From Paraphoma chrysanthemicola (lineage: Eukaryota; Ascomycota; Dothideomycetes; Pleosporales; Phaeosphaeriaceae), in NCBI GenBank assembly GCA_020744225.1, contig JAGMWG010000013.1, positions 1 through 64,000 of the forward strand: a stretch of 64,000 nt of DNA. The letters are read 5' to 3'. The translations under genes and the position numbers were made by a program. Every line of letters starts with the position of its first letter. The first letter of the stretch is position 1. Below the pieces are notes generated by a model. It did not search any database. It saw nothing but the letters and a program-made list of their open reading frames with translations, and was not told the origin of the DNA. Of this stretch, positions 22,512 to 33,017 are shown piece by piece.

Positions 22512-24050
22512 TCAAAAGACGTACGTCGGCTGCTCCCTGTTGAGGAACTTGGAGCGCATCGATCTCCGCCTCACGTTCTGATTACCCCTGCCGCGTCCGC
22601 CGCCTGCGTTGCCGTTCGCATTGCCAGCACCAGTCGCTGCTTGTTCGTTGTCGGCGGCATTTCCGGCGTTGGCACCCTTTCCGGCGTTGGCACCCTGTCC
22701 GGCGTTCGCGTTGCCATTCTGAGCGTTGTTTGCGCCTTTGCCGGCGGCGGCTTGCTGGTTGTTGGCGGCGTTGCCAGCCCCGTTGTTGTTTCCAGCAGCG
22801 GCCTGTTGATTATTGGCGGCATTTCCACCTTGCTGGTTATTCGCACCATTTCCAGCTGCAGCTTGCTGGTTGTTCGCCGCGTTGCCGTTCGCATTGTTGT
22901 TTCCGGCATTGCCCTTGCCGCGACCCCTCCCATTGCCTCCAGCGTTCTGATTCGCGTTGCCATTGGCATTACCATTACCGGCAGCAGCTGTCTGCGTTGC
23001 GGCAGCATTGGGATTGACGGTGGCAGTGATGAGCGCTAATTGAGGAGTTAGTCAAGTATCCTCTTGCTTGATTGCGAGACGAGAAGTGATGTGATGGACG
23101 CACCAGAAATGGCAGCAGCGCCCTGTTCGGCCTTTCCAGCGTTTTGATTCGCTATGACAGCCGCAGGGAAATCTTTTTTATTCTGCAGGATCTGGGCTTC
23201 AATGCCTTCGAGGGTTTGTGTCGTCTCAACAGCTATGGAAACTGTGAGTATACAGCTTGGGCTTGTGTAGGAATGTGTGCTGAGATGATGAGAAAGAGGT
23301 GGACTTACCGGCAGCGCTATCATCAGTGCGACCTGTTCCGTCAGTTTGCTGGACGGCGAAGCAGCCACCGAAAGGACCAGCAACGGCATTGTTGCGGCAG
23401 CGAACAGTGCAGATGTTGCCTGTGGAGGCTCCAATGCAATTGAACTTGTCCGGCATTTGCACATTGATGGTGAAGTCCTGCTCTTTTGCTTGCGATAGAC
23501 CCAAGGAGCCCGGGATGTTGTTGGTGACCTTCAAGGGAGTGAGGGTGGTCTGCGCATTGCTAGTCTCGTCCATGTCGCATTCAAACGGTCCGGCACCGTC
23601 AGCGTTGACCTATGATACTGTCAACGATTGCTCAAACTGCATTTAATGGATACATACTTGGTGAATAGTCACCTGCATTACCGAGCCAGCAGACACCGTA
23701 GTCATGCGACCAGCAGCAAGCTCGTTCTCAGTCTGCTCTCCGATGTCGATGTTGCCATTGATCTCAGTCCGTCCACAGGCATTGACGATGTTCTGAGTAA
23801 TCTCGTTGTCTCGGATGATGGTCGCATCTTGTTGGCATGGAGAGATGTTCGTACAGTTGCGAGCAATATCAGGGTCGACTATGCTTATGTTAGTCAATCC
23901 GTTCTCATATGAATAACGATGCTCGGTGGAGAACTCACCCAAGAACCCTTGGCTGGCACCAGAGTCTCCGACTGCTGCAAGAATAGCGGCGTGAGAATGG
24001 ACGGTAGTAGCGAACGCTGCGATAGCGAGAACTGAGGACTGGAAACGCAT
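22512..24050 (-). CDS. Egh16-like secreted protein (gEgh16/MAS family) with Asn/Gln/Gly-rich tail
   Basis: The start at 24050 gives a signal peptide (MRFQSSVLAIAAFATTVHS) followed by HAAILAAVGDSGASQGFL, the family's mature N-terminus. Core motifs are ISPCQQDATIIRDNEI, VNACGRTEINGN, TTVSAGSVMQVTIHQ, VNADGAGPFECDMDE, IGASTGNICTVRC and AVAGPFGGCFAVQQ. Four introns interrupt it (near 23935–23880, 23660–23610, 23305–23235 and 23105–23035). The last exon is entirely low-complexity: runs of NANGNA, AANNQQAAAG and ANAGKGANAG, then a basic end (VRRRSMRSKFLNREQP) at stop 22512. The family was named from powdery mildew and rice-blast genes expressed during infection. The molecular activity is unknown. 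The shape suggests a secreted protein with a flexible, wall-associated tail. Confidence 0.9.
22580..22990 (-). repeat. Coding low-complexity repeat (NNQQ/AAAG, ANAG)
   Basis: Within the last exon of the Egh16-like gene the translated sequence repeats A-N-N-Q-Q-A-A-A-G-like units about four times. Shorter A-N-A-G-K/Q-G units repeat after that. On the plus strand this shows as recurring GTTGGCGGCATT-like and CCGGCGTTGGCACCCT words. Such arrays vary in length between strains by replication slippage. Confidence 0.75.
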
Positions 24051-25285
24051 CGTGGGTAGATAATATGAGTAAAATACGCACAGCGCTTGAATTGAAAAGA
24101 ATGACAAAGAATGCAAGACCCGCTGCTGAAGAAACGAAGATGTACTGTACCCGAGAGTGTCTAGAAAGCAGTGGATTGCAACCTCAGCGCCTAGTATAAG
24201 ACTATATACTGCATCCTTAGCTTAGGCCTGATCCGCTTGTCCCGAGGCTTGTTCAATCACCCATGGCAGTGTCCACCTCTACGAGACGTTCTGCCGCCGC
24301 GTTGAGCGCGTGCTCTTCGGTTGTAGCTGCCTTGGGCGCTCTTGCAAGGCTTAGCTTGCTGCAGTGCTTGTATTCTACACCCAAGCAACGAGACAAAATG
24401 CTTGGCATTGCTCCTTTATCGAATGATGCTAGGATGTCAGTGTCGTACGAAGTCACTGTGAAGCAAATCCACCAGCTTCAGACTCCAAGATCCACATGAC
24501 GATATCTTTTTTAGCCTAGTCGTGTGCAGGTTCCGCACCTAGGTCGTCTATTCCGCTGTTGGCGCCGAGCATGAAGCACACGAAGTTTCCAATGACGGAG
24601 GCGTCAAGTTTCGAATCGGCGAACACGCCACCCGCAAAACACGACAGCGGGTGTCGTGCATAACCCGATCGAATGCCGAAGCCAGTGCACGCTGAAGCTT
24701 GGACAATGCATAAGGCGAGATTTCTTCTGGCTGCGAATTGCCTCAGGAGGCTGGTGTTTGATGTCTCGCTGGAGTGGAGCCTCGCCGTTACAGTCGAGCG
24801 GACCCGCTATGGAGAGAGTCTCGAAGCAATGGCTAGCGGGCGCGGAGTATGCTGATGAATAGAAGAATCGGCATGCCTTTCTGGGCTTTCGAGATGCTGG
24901 AATACTGACATGCGGTTGACAATCCGGCAGCCACGTGATGGAACATCTGCGGCGAGGACTGTACCCTGCATTGATCCTGCCTGAGCGCGTTCACGGAATT
25001 CTGCTGAAGAGATCGTGTTCTGTGGTGCATCAAGTCCAAGTCAAGTCAAGCAAAGTAATGAATCAATTCATCAACCAAACACACATGTTATCATATTGCA
25101 CCGCGCCCTCGCAGCCGAGAAGTTATCCCCCAACGGCGCTTCCGGAGCTAATCCCTGCTCAGCCCTACAACATCAGACCACTTACCTCGAATCAAACAAA
25201 ACTTTGCCATTGCGCCGCCTCGCCAACAAAGCTTGACCTCACCAGCCATTGTGAAACAGCCGCTTCAGACACATCCACCGCAATC
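24051..25285. other. Intergenic between divergent genes
   Basis: About 1.2 kb holding the promoters of the Egh16-like and DUF4748 genes. A reverse-strand frame at about 24524–24810 without ATG (reading GGVFADSKLDASVIGNFVC) and another at 24253–24456 look mildly protein-like. They match nothing I recognise and are not called. Confidence 0.4.
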
Positions 25286-25939
25286 ATGAACACCGTAAGA
25301 CCCATGCCCGAGAAGATTGCGCGACAATGCTAACGTGCGGTGTTAGGTCAAATCAGTATAGTACGTCACATCCCCGACCTGGCTGCTGGAGCTCCTCCCA
25401 GTGCACTTCATGCAACGCCGCGCATTATTTTTGGACCTCTCGCGCGCAAATCGCTTGCGCAGATTCACTCATCCTGTAAACTAGATGTAAGGACAATGTA
25501 AATTAACATCATATGTAGTTACGGCTGGGGCACTCTCATCGTCGCCGGCGGCGGCGCATACTTCTTCGCCAAACGCAGCATCAACGCCGACCGCGCCGCC
25601 AAAGCCGAAGCCGACCGCCAAAAGCGTATCCGCGTATTCCAGCTCGAGCAGGAACATCTCAACAACCCTTCCTCACACTCTGCCTCCCAGTCAACGACGT
25701 CGCAACTCGTCCAGGCTGCAAGTACAGAACGCTCGCGCGCTGGCGCGGGCAGCGGGATCGCGGGGAGTCCCGGACACAACGGTGGGGCGGAGGAGAGTGG
25801 GAATCCGAGTTTGCAGGCGAGTCTTGATCCGGCGCCGACGAGGCATGAGCCGGTTGATGGAGAGGGGAGGGCGAGGGAGAAGAGCAAGTATGAGGCGAGT
25901 GATGTGTACCGGAGTCGGAAAGGGGATCGGTTTTCATGA
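25286..25939 (+). CDS. DUF4748-type small mitochondrial-like membrane protein
   Basis: A three-exon gene with two very short 5' exons. ATG AAC ACC is followed by an intron of about 53 nt. Then a micro-exon encodes VKSV plus two bases, a second intron ends at TATGTAG (25518), and the main exon reads YYGWGTLIVAGGGAYFFAKR. The spliced N-terminus (MNTVKSVYYGWGTLIVAG) with one TM helix and a following basic-helical segment (INADRAAKAEADRQKR) matches the fungal DUF4748 family. The rest is Ser/Gly/Glu-rich and ends SKYEASDVYRSRKGDRFS. The ORF alone would miss the start; the micro-exon model gives a canonical protein. Function is unknown. Confidence 0.85.
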
Positions 25940-26149
25940 GATCTGAACAGCGAAGGTGTTCATGTGTACATATTATGAAATACGGGCATGGTTTTTAGCA
26001 CGGTGTCAAACTGGGGAGTAATTGGTCTCTACTCTGAACAAGATTAACTATGATTGCTGCATTGCATCATGCTACGCTGCTGAACTCCGATTCCCAAACG
26101 CCAGCGCAGTATAGCAGGGTATAAAGCGACATGTAATCATCCCTCCACA

Positions 26150-27061
26150 TCAGCCGAAGATGGCGCTGCGCGGACTATCCCTCCGCTTCTCATACAGCCA
26201 CTTGTTGTTCAAGCCAACGCTTGCTTTGCCTGTCGATGGCGTAGGTGTGCCTGGTAGCGCGCTCGAGCTTTCACCAAACAAGCTGCTGCTCATCGGACTT
26301 CCACTATAACTCAGCCTCTTGGTCGCCGATCCCGACAACGCCTTTTGGAACAATGGGCTTCCCGTGCTGGTGTTGGGCGAGAATGGCGAATTGCTGGACG
26401 ATGCGCCAAAGTTTGCGCGCGGACTCCCTGACACTGGTGACTGCGAGCTGCGGTCCTGGCTGAAGCTGCCACTGCGTGGTGTTGAACGCTGGTATCGCGG
26501 TGGCGTCACATAGTTTGGTGATGCGAACTGCGAGCCGGGAGTGCGTGGTGACAGGACGTCTTGCTTGAGGCCCATTGACGCGCGCTGCGAGGGTGTGAGC
26601 GGAATGTCGGCGATGTCGTCCGGGTAGTAGCGGCGGACAAGAGGGAGAAAGGCGATGACGATATTGACGGCGAAGACGAGGCGGACAAGGACAATGGCCC
26701 ATTCGCTGAAAGGGACGGCGCGGACAACGGTGTTGATTGGGGTGCTGAAGCCTTTGTTAGATAGTGACTTCGTAGCAGCAGATAGAACGTACGCAGCGTA
26801 TTCCAGCAGCTTCACATTTGAAACAATGGTGTTGCCGTAAATCGAGAGGAACAGCAGGCCGGCATTGGCGACTATGGCACGCACGTTGCGCTCGTCAAAG
26901 GTGGTCGCATACTGACGCCGCGCGATCTCGTCGAAGTTGGGGTGCTTCCACGACCCACCCGGCGTGACTGGCTGGGCCGACTGTGCAGCGGGCGTAGAAG
27001 GTGTAGTTGGTGCAGCTGAGGCACGTGGTGTCAGAGCCGGTACGATCTTGGCGAGGGACAT
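26150..27061 (-). CDS. POM34: Nuclear pore membrane protein Pom34-like
   Basis: A pore-membrane nucleoporin. A Pro/Thr/Ala-rich N-terminus precedes WKHPNFDEIARRQYATTFDE. Two TM segments follow (IVANAGLLFLSIYGN and AIVLVRLVFAVNIVIAFLPLV). The tail is a long Ser/Pro/Thr-rich nucleoplasm-type region containing SPRTPGSQFASPNYVTPPRY and the conserved end VGLNNKWLYEKRR. A 48-nt intron (26792–26745, donor GTACGT, branch CTAAC, acceptor TTCAG) is in frame. Its removal joins LLEYAA to TPINTVVRAVPFSEW, which reads more naturally than the unspliced frame. Pom34 anchors the yeast pore ring with Pom152 and Ndc1. The start at 27061 is the first ATG and faces the AMP-binding gene. Confidence 0.85.
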   Translation of the reverse strand: MSLAKIVPALTPRASAAPTTPSTPAAQSAQPVTPGGSWKHPNFDEIARRQYATTFDERNVRAIVANAGLLFLSIYGNTIVSNVKLLEYAAYVLSAATKSLSNKGFSTPINTVVRAVPFSEWAIVLVRLVFAVNIVIAFLPLVRRYYPDDIADIPLTPSQRASMGLKQDVLSPRTPGSQFASPNYVTPPRYQRSTPRSGSFSQDRSSQSPVSGSPRANFGASSSNSPFSPNTSTGSPLFQKALSGSATKRLSYSGSPMSSSLFGESSSALPGTPTPSTGKASVGLNNKWLYEKRRDSPRSAIFG

Positions 27062-27462
27062 TGTGGAAGCTGTGGTTGATGGGTTGCTTTGTTTGTGCTT
27101 CCTCTCCAGGGCGCGCGTTGTGGTGTCGAGATGTACTGGGGCACAATATGATATTCTCCTGTTGCTATATAGTTAGTAGTTAGTAGTGAGCGTCAGGTGG
27201 TTGCGACTGTCACAATGTCATGGTGTAGCGTGAAGGTCGTTGTGGTTGTGCAGCAACGACGAGTGTCAACAATTGCAACGGCGCGCGCCTCTCGGAGGTT
27301 TCGCTTTGGCCGCACCGACCCACGCGGCGGAAGCACGCGCGCACTAGTCTTCACCCCGCCGTCACTGTGCAGCCGCAGCTGTCAGCGTTCCCGAGCTTAT
27401 TGCCCGGCTCCACCATTTACTTGCCCGCAACCGCCTTCACTCTTCCCACTACACACGCAGCC
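27062..27462. promoter_or_regulatory. Bidirectional promoter, Pom34 / AMP-binding gene
   Basis: 400 bp between two divergent ATGs. The right half is pyrimidine-rich on the plus strand close to ATG 27463 (repeated CTTCAC/CCCAC). No TATA box or named site could be defended. The coupling of the two genes is inferred from layout only. Confidence 0.4.
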
Positions 27463-29256
27463 ATGGCGGGCTTACTCGAACAGCTGGACGGCGCCATCTC
27501 GTCGCTTCTGGACGGCTGGAATGTGTACACGACACTTATAACTTTTGGCATACTCGGCTTCGTGGGCTGGGTGATTTACGATTCCGCCGATGCCGACACA
27601 CACCCGCTGCTGCTCGCACGACAAGCCCAGGCTTCATATGTGCGACAACCAGGCGAATCTGCCGTCTTCCGGTCCCCGGAAACTCCCCATGGCTGTGCGC
27701 AGTTCCACACCAGCTACTCGATTTGAATGCTAACATACCCCAGACCCTCTCCGCACCGGTCTCGCCGTGAAGCCTGCGGGCGCGCCAATGTACTCTGCTG
27801 GCAAGGATGGCGACCTACGAGATATCTGGAAGCGCGTCACTGGCGAGATCCCTCTTGAAAGAGGCGCAACCTCCAGCGGCACCTCTACCATCATGACCGT
27901 CTATGGCAAGGAGGGCGTGTCTGAGCACAAAATTGAGGGCATCACCAAGGAAATTGCTATCATTGGGAAGCATCTGCAGGGCAATGGTGCCAAGAGAGTG
28001 GCCATATACCTCCCGAACAGCATCGAATTCCTAGCTGCTCTCTTCGCAGGCGCATTTTACGGCTTCACGCCCATCCTGATCCCGTACAACCAGCCCCACC
28101 CTACCCTGGTCGAGCTTCTAGTCCAGACTGGTGCGGATGCCCTTATTGCTGAGGCTGGCTCTGTTCCGCTGGCGGAGGTCATCAAGGGCGCTCCCGGCCT
28201 GCGCCAGATCATTTGGACCGTCGAGAAGACAAGCCGACACATGGACTGGAGCGAGGTACCCGAAGGTATTGGCGGAAAGATTGATGTCTCGGTCTGGCAC
28301 GATCTTGTTCAAGAGCAACAAGGTGGGGCCATCGCGCTTCCATCGACTACTGAGAAAGCCCCTGGCGTCGTGTTCCTTTGGCAAGAAAGAGTGGGCAAGC
28401 CTGCGGAGATTGTCGAATTCACACAGCAGAACATCGCCGCCGCTGTCGGTTCCCTCATCACTTCGCTCCCCACCACTCAGCGGTTCTCAGCCTCCGATAC
28501 CTTCCTACCGGCTGATGCATTCACACACTCCTACAGCCTGTGCCTCACGCTCGCCGCTCTGTTCTCGCACTCGACCGTCATCATCAACTCGGTCGCTGGG
28601 CCAGGTGTCGACCTGGTTCTGGCTAGTCGTTCCATTGCTCCTACTGTCGCAGTCATTTCTGCTGAGACGGCAGCGAAGCTTCACAGCACTACGAGTGCGA
28701 CTGTGACTGGCAGCGTGAAGAAGTTTGCTCATCATCTCGAGACTCGCATGCTGGACAATGGTCGTCTACCCACTGACACTTTACTGACTAGTTCTTCCTC
28801 GAGAGCAAGCATCGGAACCACTCCTGGCAAGCTGCGGTTACTACTAGTATCGGAACGAGCAGGTCTCAACACACCACCGCTGTCTGCCTACGACCTCTCC
28901 GACTTGCGCATCTTCACCAAGGCCCGTGTCGTGTATGCCCTAACAGCGGCTAAGGTCGCAGGTGCAGTGGCTCAAACCAATGTGTATGATTATAGACGCG
29001 GCTCGGCACCGTCCACCAAGCATAGTCACTTTGGCGTCCCGCTTAGCAGTCTTGAAATTAAGCTCAAGGACACGTCACAGCACAGGACAACAGACGAACA
29101 ATCTGCTGGAGAGCTCCTTGTTACAGGATCGTCGGTCGCTGGTGGCGAGGCATCTTTAGGCGTTAATGGTAAGACTACTGTTAGTTGCTTTGACCGCATA
29201 TATACTAATGCCACACAGCCACCTTTGGAGATGATCACACACTGGCGTATATCTAG
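27463..29256 (+). CDS. AMP-binding (acyl-CoA synthetase-like) protein, divergent, with N-terminal TM
   Basis: Exon 1 encodes a membrane anchor (VYTTLITFGILGFVGWVIY) and HPLLLARQAQASYV. A 49-nt intron (27695–27743) joins TPHG to YPLRTGLAVKPAGAPMYS. The body has ANL-superfamily strands (VAIYLPNSIEFLAALFAGAF, PHPTLVELLVQTGADALIAE). Where ligases have the SSGTTGKPKG phosphate loop, it reads VVFLWQERVGKPAEIVEF, so the Ser/Thr/Gly-rich loop is not recognisable. The Y-G-x-T-E motif is also replaced. The end uses a last intron at 29170–29219 to give ATFGDDHTLAYI and stop at 29256, without the usual C-terminal swinging lid domain. It is probably an ER or peroxisomal membrane protein. It could be a pseudo-enzyme or bind acyl-AMP differently. 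Confidence 0.8.
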
Positions 29257-29686
29257 GCAGTTAGACAAAACCATAGATTATAACGGTTCCAAACTATGTC
29301 ACCAAGTTCCTTCTCGCATGCTAATACTGGTGTTGCTTCCCCCCAATCCATTCGCCGCCGGCTTCTTTGCTGGATTTGCTGAACCCGAAACAAGACTCCC
29401 ATGAATCCCTCCAGCTTTGATACATTTCTGACTAGCTCACCTCTTGCGTAGAAGTCAAATTTGCTTGCTTTCCTAACGGCTGTCAGGTCGCTTTTGCTCA
29501 TGTTAGGGATCATCAAGTTCAAGCGAAGGAAGCACAATGGTATCATTTACATCATGGACACTGATGTGAAACTAGGATTGTCTGGGAGTTCACCACTTAA
29601 CGGCATCGGATCTCGTCTGTAAGTCTCCAGGGCAGAAGAAGTCTTGACAGTGCTTGAGCGCATCGAGTGTTTGACATCCCCGCGCA
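29257..29686. other. 3' intergenic of convergent genes
   Basis: About 430 bases between converging genes. Short frames only, no feature. Confidence 0.45.
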
Positions 29687-30988
29687 TCAAGTGCTGGTGT
29701 CCATGATCTCGCCTTGTGTACCAGCGTCGAGACCAAACCGCGCATCCATGCTCTTGATGGCAGCGTGTCTCTCCTCTTTCCCTGGCAAGCCTTCTTCCTC
29801 CACAATCCTCCTATTTCCTCGCCATCTCCTCGCCACCTTCGCGTTCTTCCCATTCTCATCCAAGTACCCATAGAGCACGAAGTCCAGCAAATACTGCTGC
29901 ACATTCAGCCCCCTCCTCACTCCCTCCGCGATCACCATATCCACCGCACTCTCCATCTTCAACCCATCAGGATGCCACCCCTCCCTCATCTGAATCCCCC
30001 ACCACTCCACCGGCACTCCATTCTCCAGCTCATCACCCAACCACGAATATTCATCCAAATCCAACTCGCCCGTCAAATACGTCCGCACCACCATATCTGT
30101 CGCGCCGTCGTAATCCAGCTTCAACTTGCCAACCAAGACGTAGTACAACGTGCTCAGACTCCGCTGCGTGAGTAGCATATGACTCAATCCCACCGCCCCA
30201 TTTCCCAGCGTTGGATCCGCGAACCGCATATCAAGCTTGACCAACAACATTTGTACAAGTAACACATCCTCATCGGTCCAAATCTCCGTATCGCGAAGAA
30301 AAGCCTCGCGCATCCTCGTCGTGCGCATTTCCATCACAACCCAGAATTTGCACACTGCGCTGAACATCCTACTCGGGACCTTATGCCCAGCGACACCCAA
30401 TTCGCTCAGAAACCCACGCACAACCCGCTGTCTCCAAAGAACCATTCCCACCCATCTCAACCCAGGAACATCCCTCGCCAACCAATGCCGCCCATCCATA
30501 GGCCGCAACATGGGATCCGAAATCAACAACTCGGGATACAACACCCACGCGAAAATATGTGATGCGCAGGCAGCATGGTACCGCGCGTAATCGTGGATCA
30601 GTCCCACGCTGAACTTGTTGAGTCGGAAGTGGAATTCTTTGTCGATTGCGTAGAGGGCGATGAGGCTGGGGAGGGGTACGTGGATGGCGAATTGGAAGAA
30701 GAGGTTTGGGTGGCGGAGGAGCGATTTGTAGATGTTGAAGCGCGGCGGTATAGTGGTGGTTGTTGTGGTTGGGGGAGGTGGAGCTGGGGCTGGGAAGGAT
30801 GAGGGTGTGAGGGCGAGGTCGGGGCCCCAGATTGGGGCGGCGATGTTGCGCTTGCGGTGGTGGTGGCGGGATAGGATTTGAGCGGTGGTTGAAGCTGGGG
30901 TTGTTGTGGGTGGTGTGGACGTTGTAGGAGAGGCGTCGGATGCGGTTCTCTTGCGGCTGGGACGTGAGGGATCAGAGTTGGTGTCCAT
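29687..30988 (-). CDS. Conserved fungal protein of unknown function
   Basis: A single exon, start chosen at ATG 30988 (DTNSDPSRPSRKRTASD). The first 90 residues are Ser/Thr/Pro-rich and disordered, with a KRT/HHHRKR basic patch. A compact helical domain follows: LFFQFAIHVPLPSLIALYAI, then FSVGLIHDYARYHAACAS, ARDVPGLRWVGMVLWRQR, IWTDEDVLLVQMLLVKLDMRF and MVVRTYLTGELDLDEYSW. This arrangement resembles a conserved, uncharacterised ascomycete family. LPSLIALYAIDKEFHFRLN has F-box-like spacing but is not a convincing F-box. No catalytic motif or signal peptide is visible. It lies convergent with the AMP-binding gene and divergent from the F-box-like gene at 31.5 kb. Confidence 0.75.
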   Translation of the reverse strand: MDTNSDPSRPSRKRTASDASPTTSTPPTTTPASTTAQILSRHHHRKRNIAAPIWGPDLALTPSSFPAPAPPPPTTTTTTIPPRFNIYKSLLRHPNLFFQFAIHVPLPSLIALYAIDKEFHFRLNKFSVGLIHDYARYHAACASHIFAWVLYPELLISDPMLRPMDGRHWLARDVPGLRWVGMVLWRQRVVRGFLSELGVAGHKVPSRMFSAVCKFWVVMEMRTTRMREAFLRDTEIWTDEDVLLVQMLLVKLDMRFADPTLGNGAVGLSHMLLTQRSLSTLYYVLVGKLKLDYDGATDMVVRTYLTGELDLDEYSWLGDELENGVPVEWWGIQMREGWHPDGLKMESAVDMVIAEGVRRGLNVQQYLLDFVLYGYLDENGKNAKVARRWRGNRRIVEEEGLPGKEERHAAIKSMDARFGLDAGTQGEIMDTST

Positions 30989-31536
30989 GATGGCGGGTGG
31001 AGAGTGTATCGTGACGTTGTCGACGCAGCGGGTATGAGTAAAGTGCATATGAGTGGAGATGTGGCGTGTAGTAGGAAATGTCTAAAGACGGTCGAAGTGG
31101 CTGCCTGAGGTTGAAGCACGTGGGTGCTTGAAAGAGGTGGCGCCTTGAAGGCGTTTGTTATGTTGCGTAGTCCGCGGCAACCGTTGCGGAGTCAGCAGGT
31201 GAAAGTGAACTCGTCAAAGATTCTATGCCTTGATATTGTTCATGAAACACATCATGCGTAACTCCTACTTTCGAGTCTATGTGAATGCAAATGTCACTCT
31301 GACTGGACAGCGTAATGCCTTTCGATACCAGGGCTCATAAACGCCATAGATGCGCAGCTACTTATTGCTAGTATGTGATGAGTCTGTAAGTGTCTTTTGG
31401 TTGCTCAGTGATTTCGGAGCTTGTGACTTCGAAGGTGAGTTTGCAAGCATATAATGTCTCCACAGCTCCAACCATAAGTTATAGCATTTGAAGACTTTGA
31501 TATGAGCAATACAATCTTTGAAGCGTTTACGAGGAT
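30989..31536. promoter_or_regulatory. Divergent intergenic region
   Basis: About 550 bp between two divergent start codons. I saw no coding potential and no defensible binding site. Confidence 0.4.
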
Positions 31537-32658
31537 ATGACCACCACCGAACCCACTCCACCAAAGCAGCCCACTGCTGTGGCAACGCTTGCCCACATTG
31601 CAGAGCTCGTCGGCATGATCGTTCTGAATCTGAGTCTCCGCAATCTCCTCCGCGCACAGCTTGTGTCACCTTTTTGGCGAGGAGTAATAACAGGCTCTCG
31701 AGCCACTCTCCGCATCCTGCACAAACTGCCTAATCCACCGACAAACGAAGCGAACCCGCATTTCAAGCAAGCAAGTGCCGTAGCTCAAACCTTGACAGGA
31801 AAGTACGACCCTCTTAATGAAACGCACGTGCTCGAACACTGCGACGCCAAAACTACCACTCTCGTCGACAGCATGCATCCTGAGCTGCCGCGAGATATCG
31901 GAAAGGAAAATATTCGCCTCTGGAGATCTCAACTGTTCAGGTGTCGGTATGCATGCAGGGACATTCGCGACCGCCGAACGGATACCTGGCCTAGCGCATG
32001 GAACGAGATTCACTGCCATCTATGCAACACATTTCATACCAAATTCCTCTTCAGCAACGTCCACCCCATTCTAAACTTCCTCGAGGACTCCTCTGTATGT
32101 TTCCGCGGCCACGGCGCTCGCTTAGTGGTGGTCAAGATAATCGGATGCGATAGCGAAGCCCCAAATGCAATTATGGAGGAGGAGATTCAAGCTTTGACAT
32201 CCTACGCGGGACAACTTCGACTCGCATTCGATCAGATATGGCAGTGTAGGCTCGAAAACGACATGTTCATGCGCCCCGTATGCACACGGCTCATTAGTCG
32301 ATGGGGCCCGCATGTTGTCGACAACGCTGCTGGCTTAACTTTGCAAGAGGTGATTGAGTCACTCATCAAAATGCTCAAGACACAAGTTCCACGCAAGCAA
32401 GCTCAGATACGCGAACAGGCTGGAAGGGATTTTGGGAACTGGAACCTTGCGACTGGCGGTTTGCCGGCAACATACCTGAAGGTATTTGTAGATGCAGAGG
32501 GGTGGCAAAATTACGTCGACCAGTATTCTGAGATTGTGCGCATGTTTGACGAGGCGGCCACGGTGTTGAATACAGTGTTTGCGGGTGTTGATATTTGGAA
32601 TGATGAGCTCCTTTGCGAGGAAGACTTGGATGCTGTGTACTTTGATAGGCAGACTTAG
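31537..32658 (+). CDS. F-box-like protein, family expanded in Dothideomycetes
   Basis: A 373-codon single exon. A short TTEPTPPKQPTAVATLA leader is followed by ELVGMIVLNLSLRNLLRAQLV and SPFWRGVITGS, an F-box-like two-helix unit, though Pro at the F-box start is missing. The remainder is a family-specific domain: HPELPRDIGKENIRLWRSQL, then WNEIHCHLCNTFHTKFLF, then FRGHGARLVVVKI and WQCRLENDMFMRPVCTRL. The same domain recurs in the adjacent remnant at 33.0–33.7 kb, so this is a tandem pair. A role as a Skp1-binding adaptor is inferred from the N-terminus only. The CHLC pair and the acidic end (LCEEDLDAVYF) have no known meaning. Confidence 0.75.
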   Translation: MTTTEPTPPKQPTAVATLAHIAELVGMIVLNLSLRNLLRAQLVSPFWRGVITGSRATLRILHKLPNPPTNEANPHFKQASAVAQTLTGKYDPLNETHVLEHCDAKTTTLVDSMHPELPRDIGKENIRLWRSQLFRCRYACRDIRDRRTDTWPSAWNEIHCHLCNTFHTKFLFSNVHPILNFLEDSSVCFRGHGARLVVVKIIGCDSEAPNAIMEEEIQALTSYAGQLRLAFDQIWQCRLENDMFMRPVCTRLISRWGPHVVDNAAGLTLQEVIESLIKMLKTQVPRKQAQIREQAGRDFGNWNLATGGLPATYLKVFVDAEGWQNYVDQYSEIVRMFDEAATVLNTVFAGVDIWNDELLCEEDLDAVYFDRQT

Positions 32659-33017
32659 AGCTATATTGCATTTGATTGACATCTTATGGAACCCTGGAGT
32701 AGCTTCGAACCGTAAATAAAGCCTGATGATTAGCTATATTTCATCAAGATCATCGCGAGGCTAAGTCTGCTGAGTGCTTCGATTTGCCGGAGCTTATGAA
32801 CAAGCCATGTGCACGGAAGAAGTGTAGGCTAGCGTTCAGAGTCAAAGTTGCATCGCTTACTCGAACATTCAGTCAGGCGTATGCAGATACTGGAGGAGCT
32901 GTATCAAAGGCTCAGCTCGCTTGCTGCAAAGGATTCATAACCTCCCTATTCCTCTCTAGCCCTACGAAAATCCCCGTTTCGAAACCTTGACGGAAGCGTC
33001 GCGTGAAGAAGAGATAG

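Noticed and set aside
22571..23039. Long frames on both strands in the low-complexity region (Val/Gly-rich forward, Met/Thr/Arg-rich reverse)
   Set aside because: They are shadows of the repetitive Asn/Gln-rich last exon of the Egh16-like gene, whose splice model explains the region.
24253..24860. Protein-like reverse-strand pieces (GGVFADSKLDASVIGNFV; EEHALNAAAERLVEVD)
   Set aside because: No start codon for the longer one, no known family, not joinable by splice sites. Could be an old remnant but not supportable.
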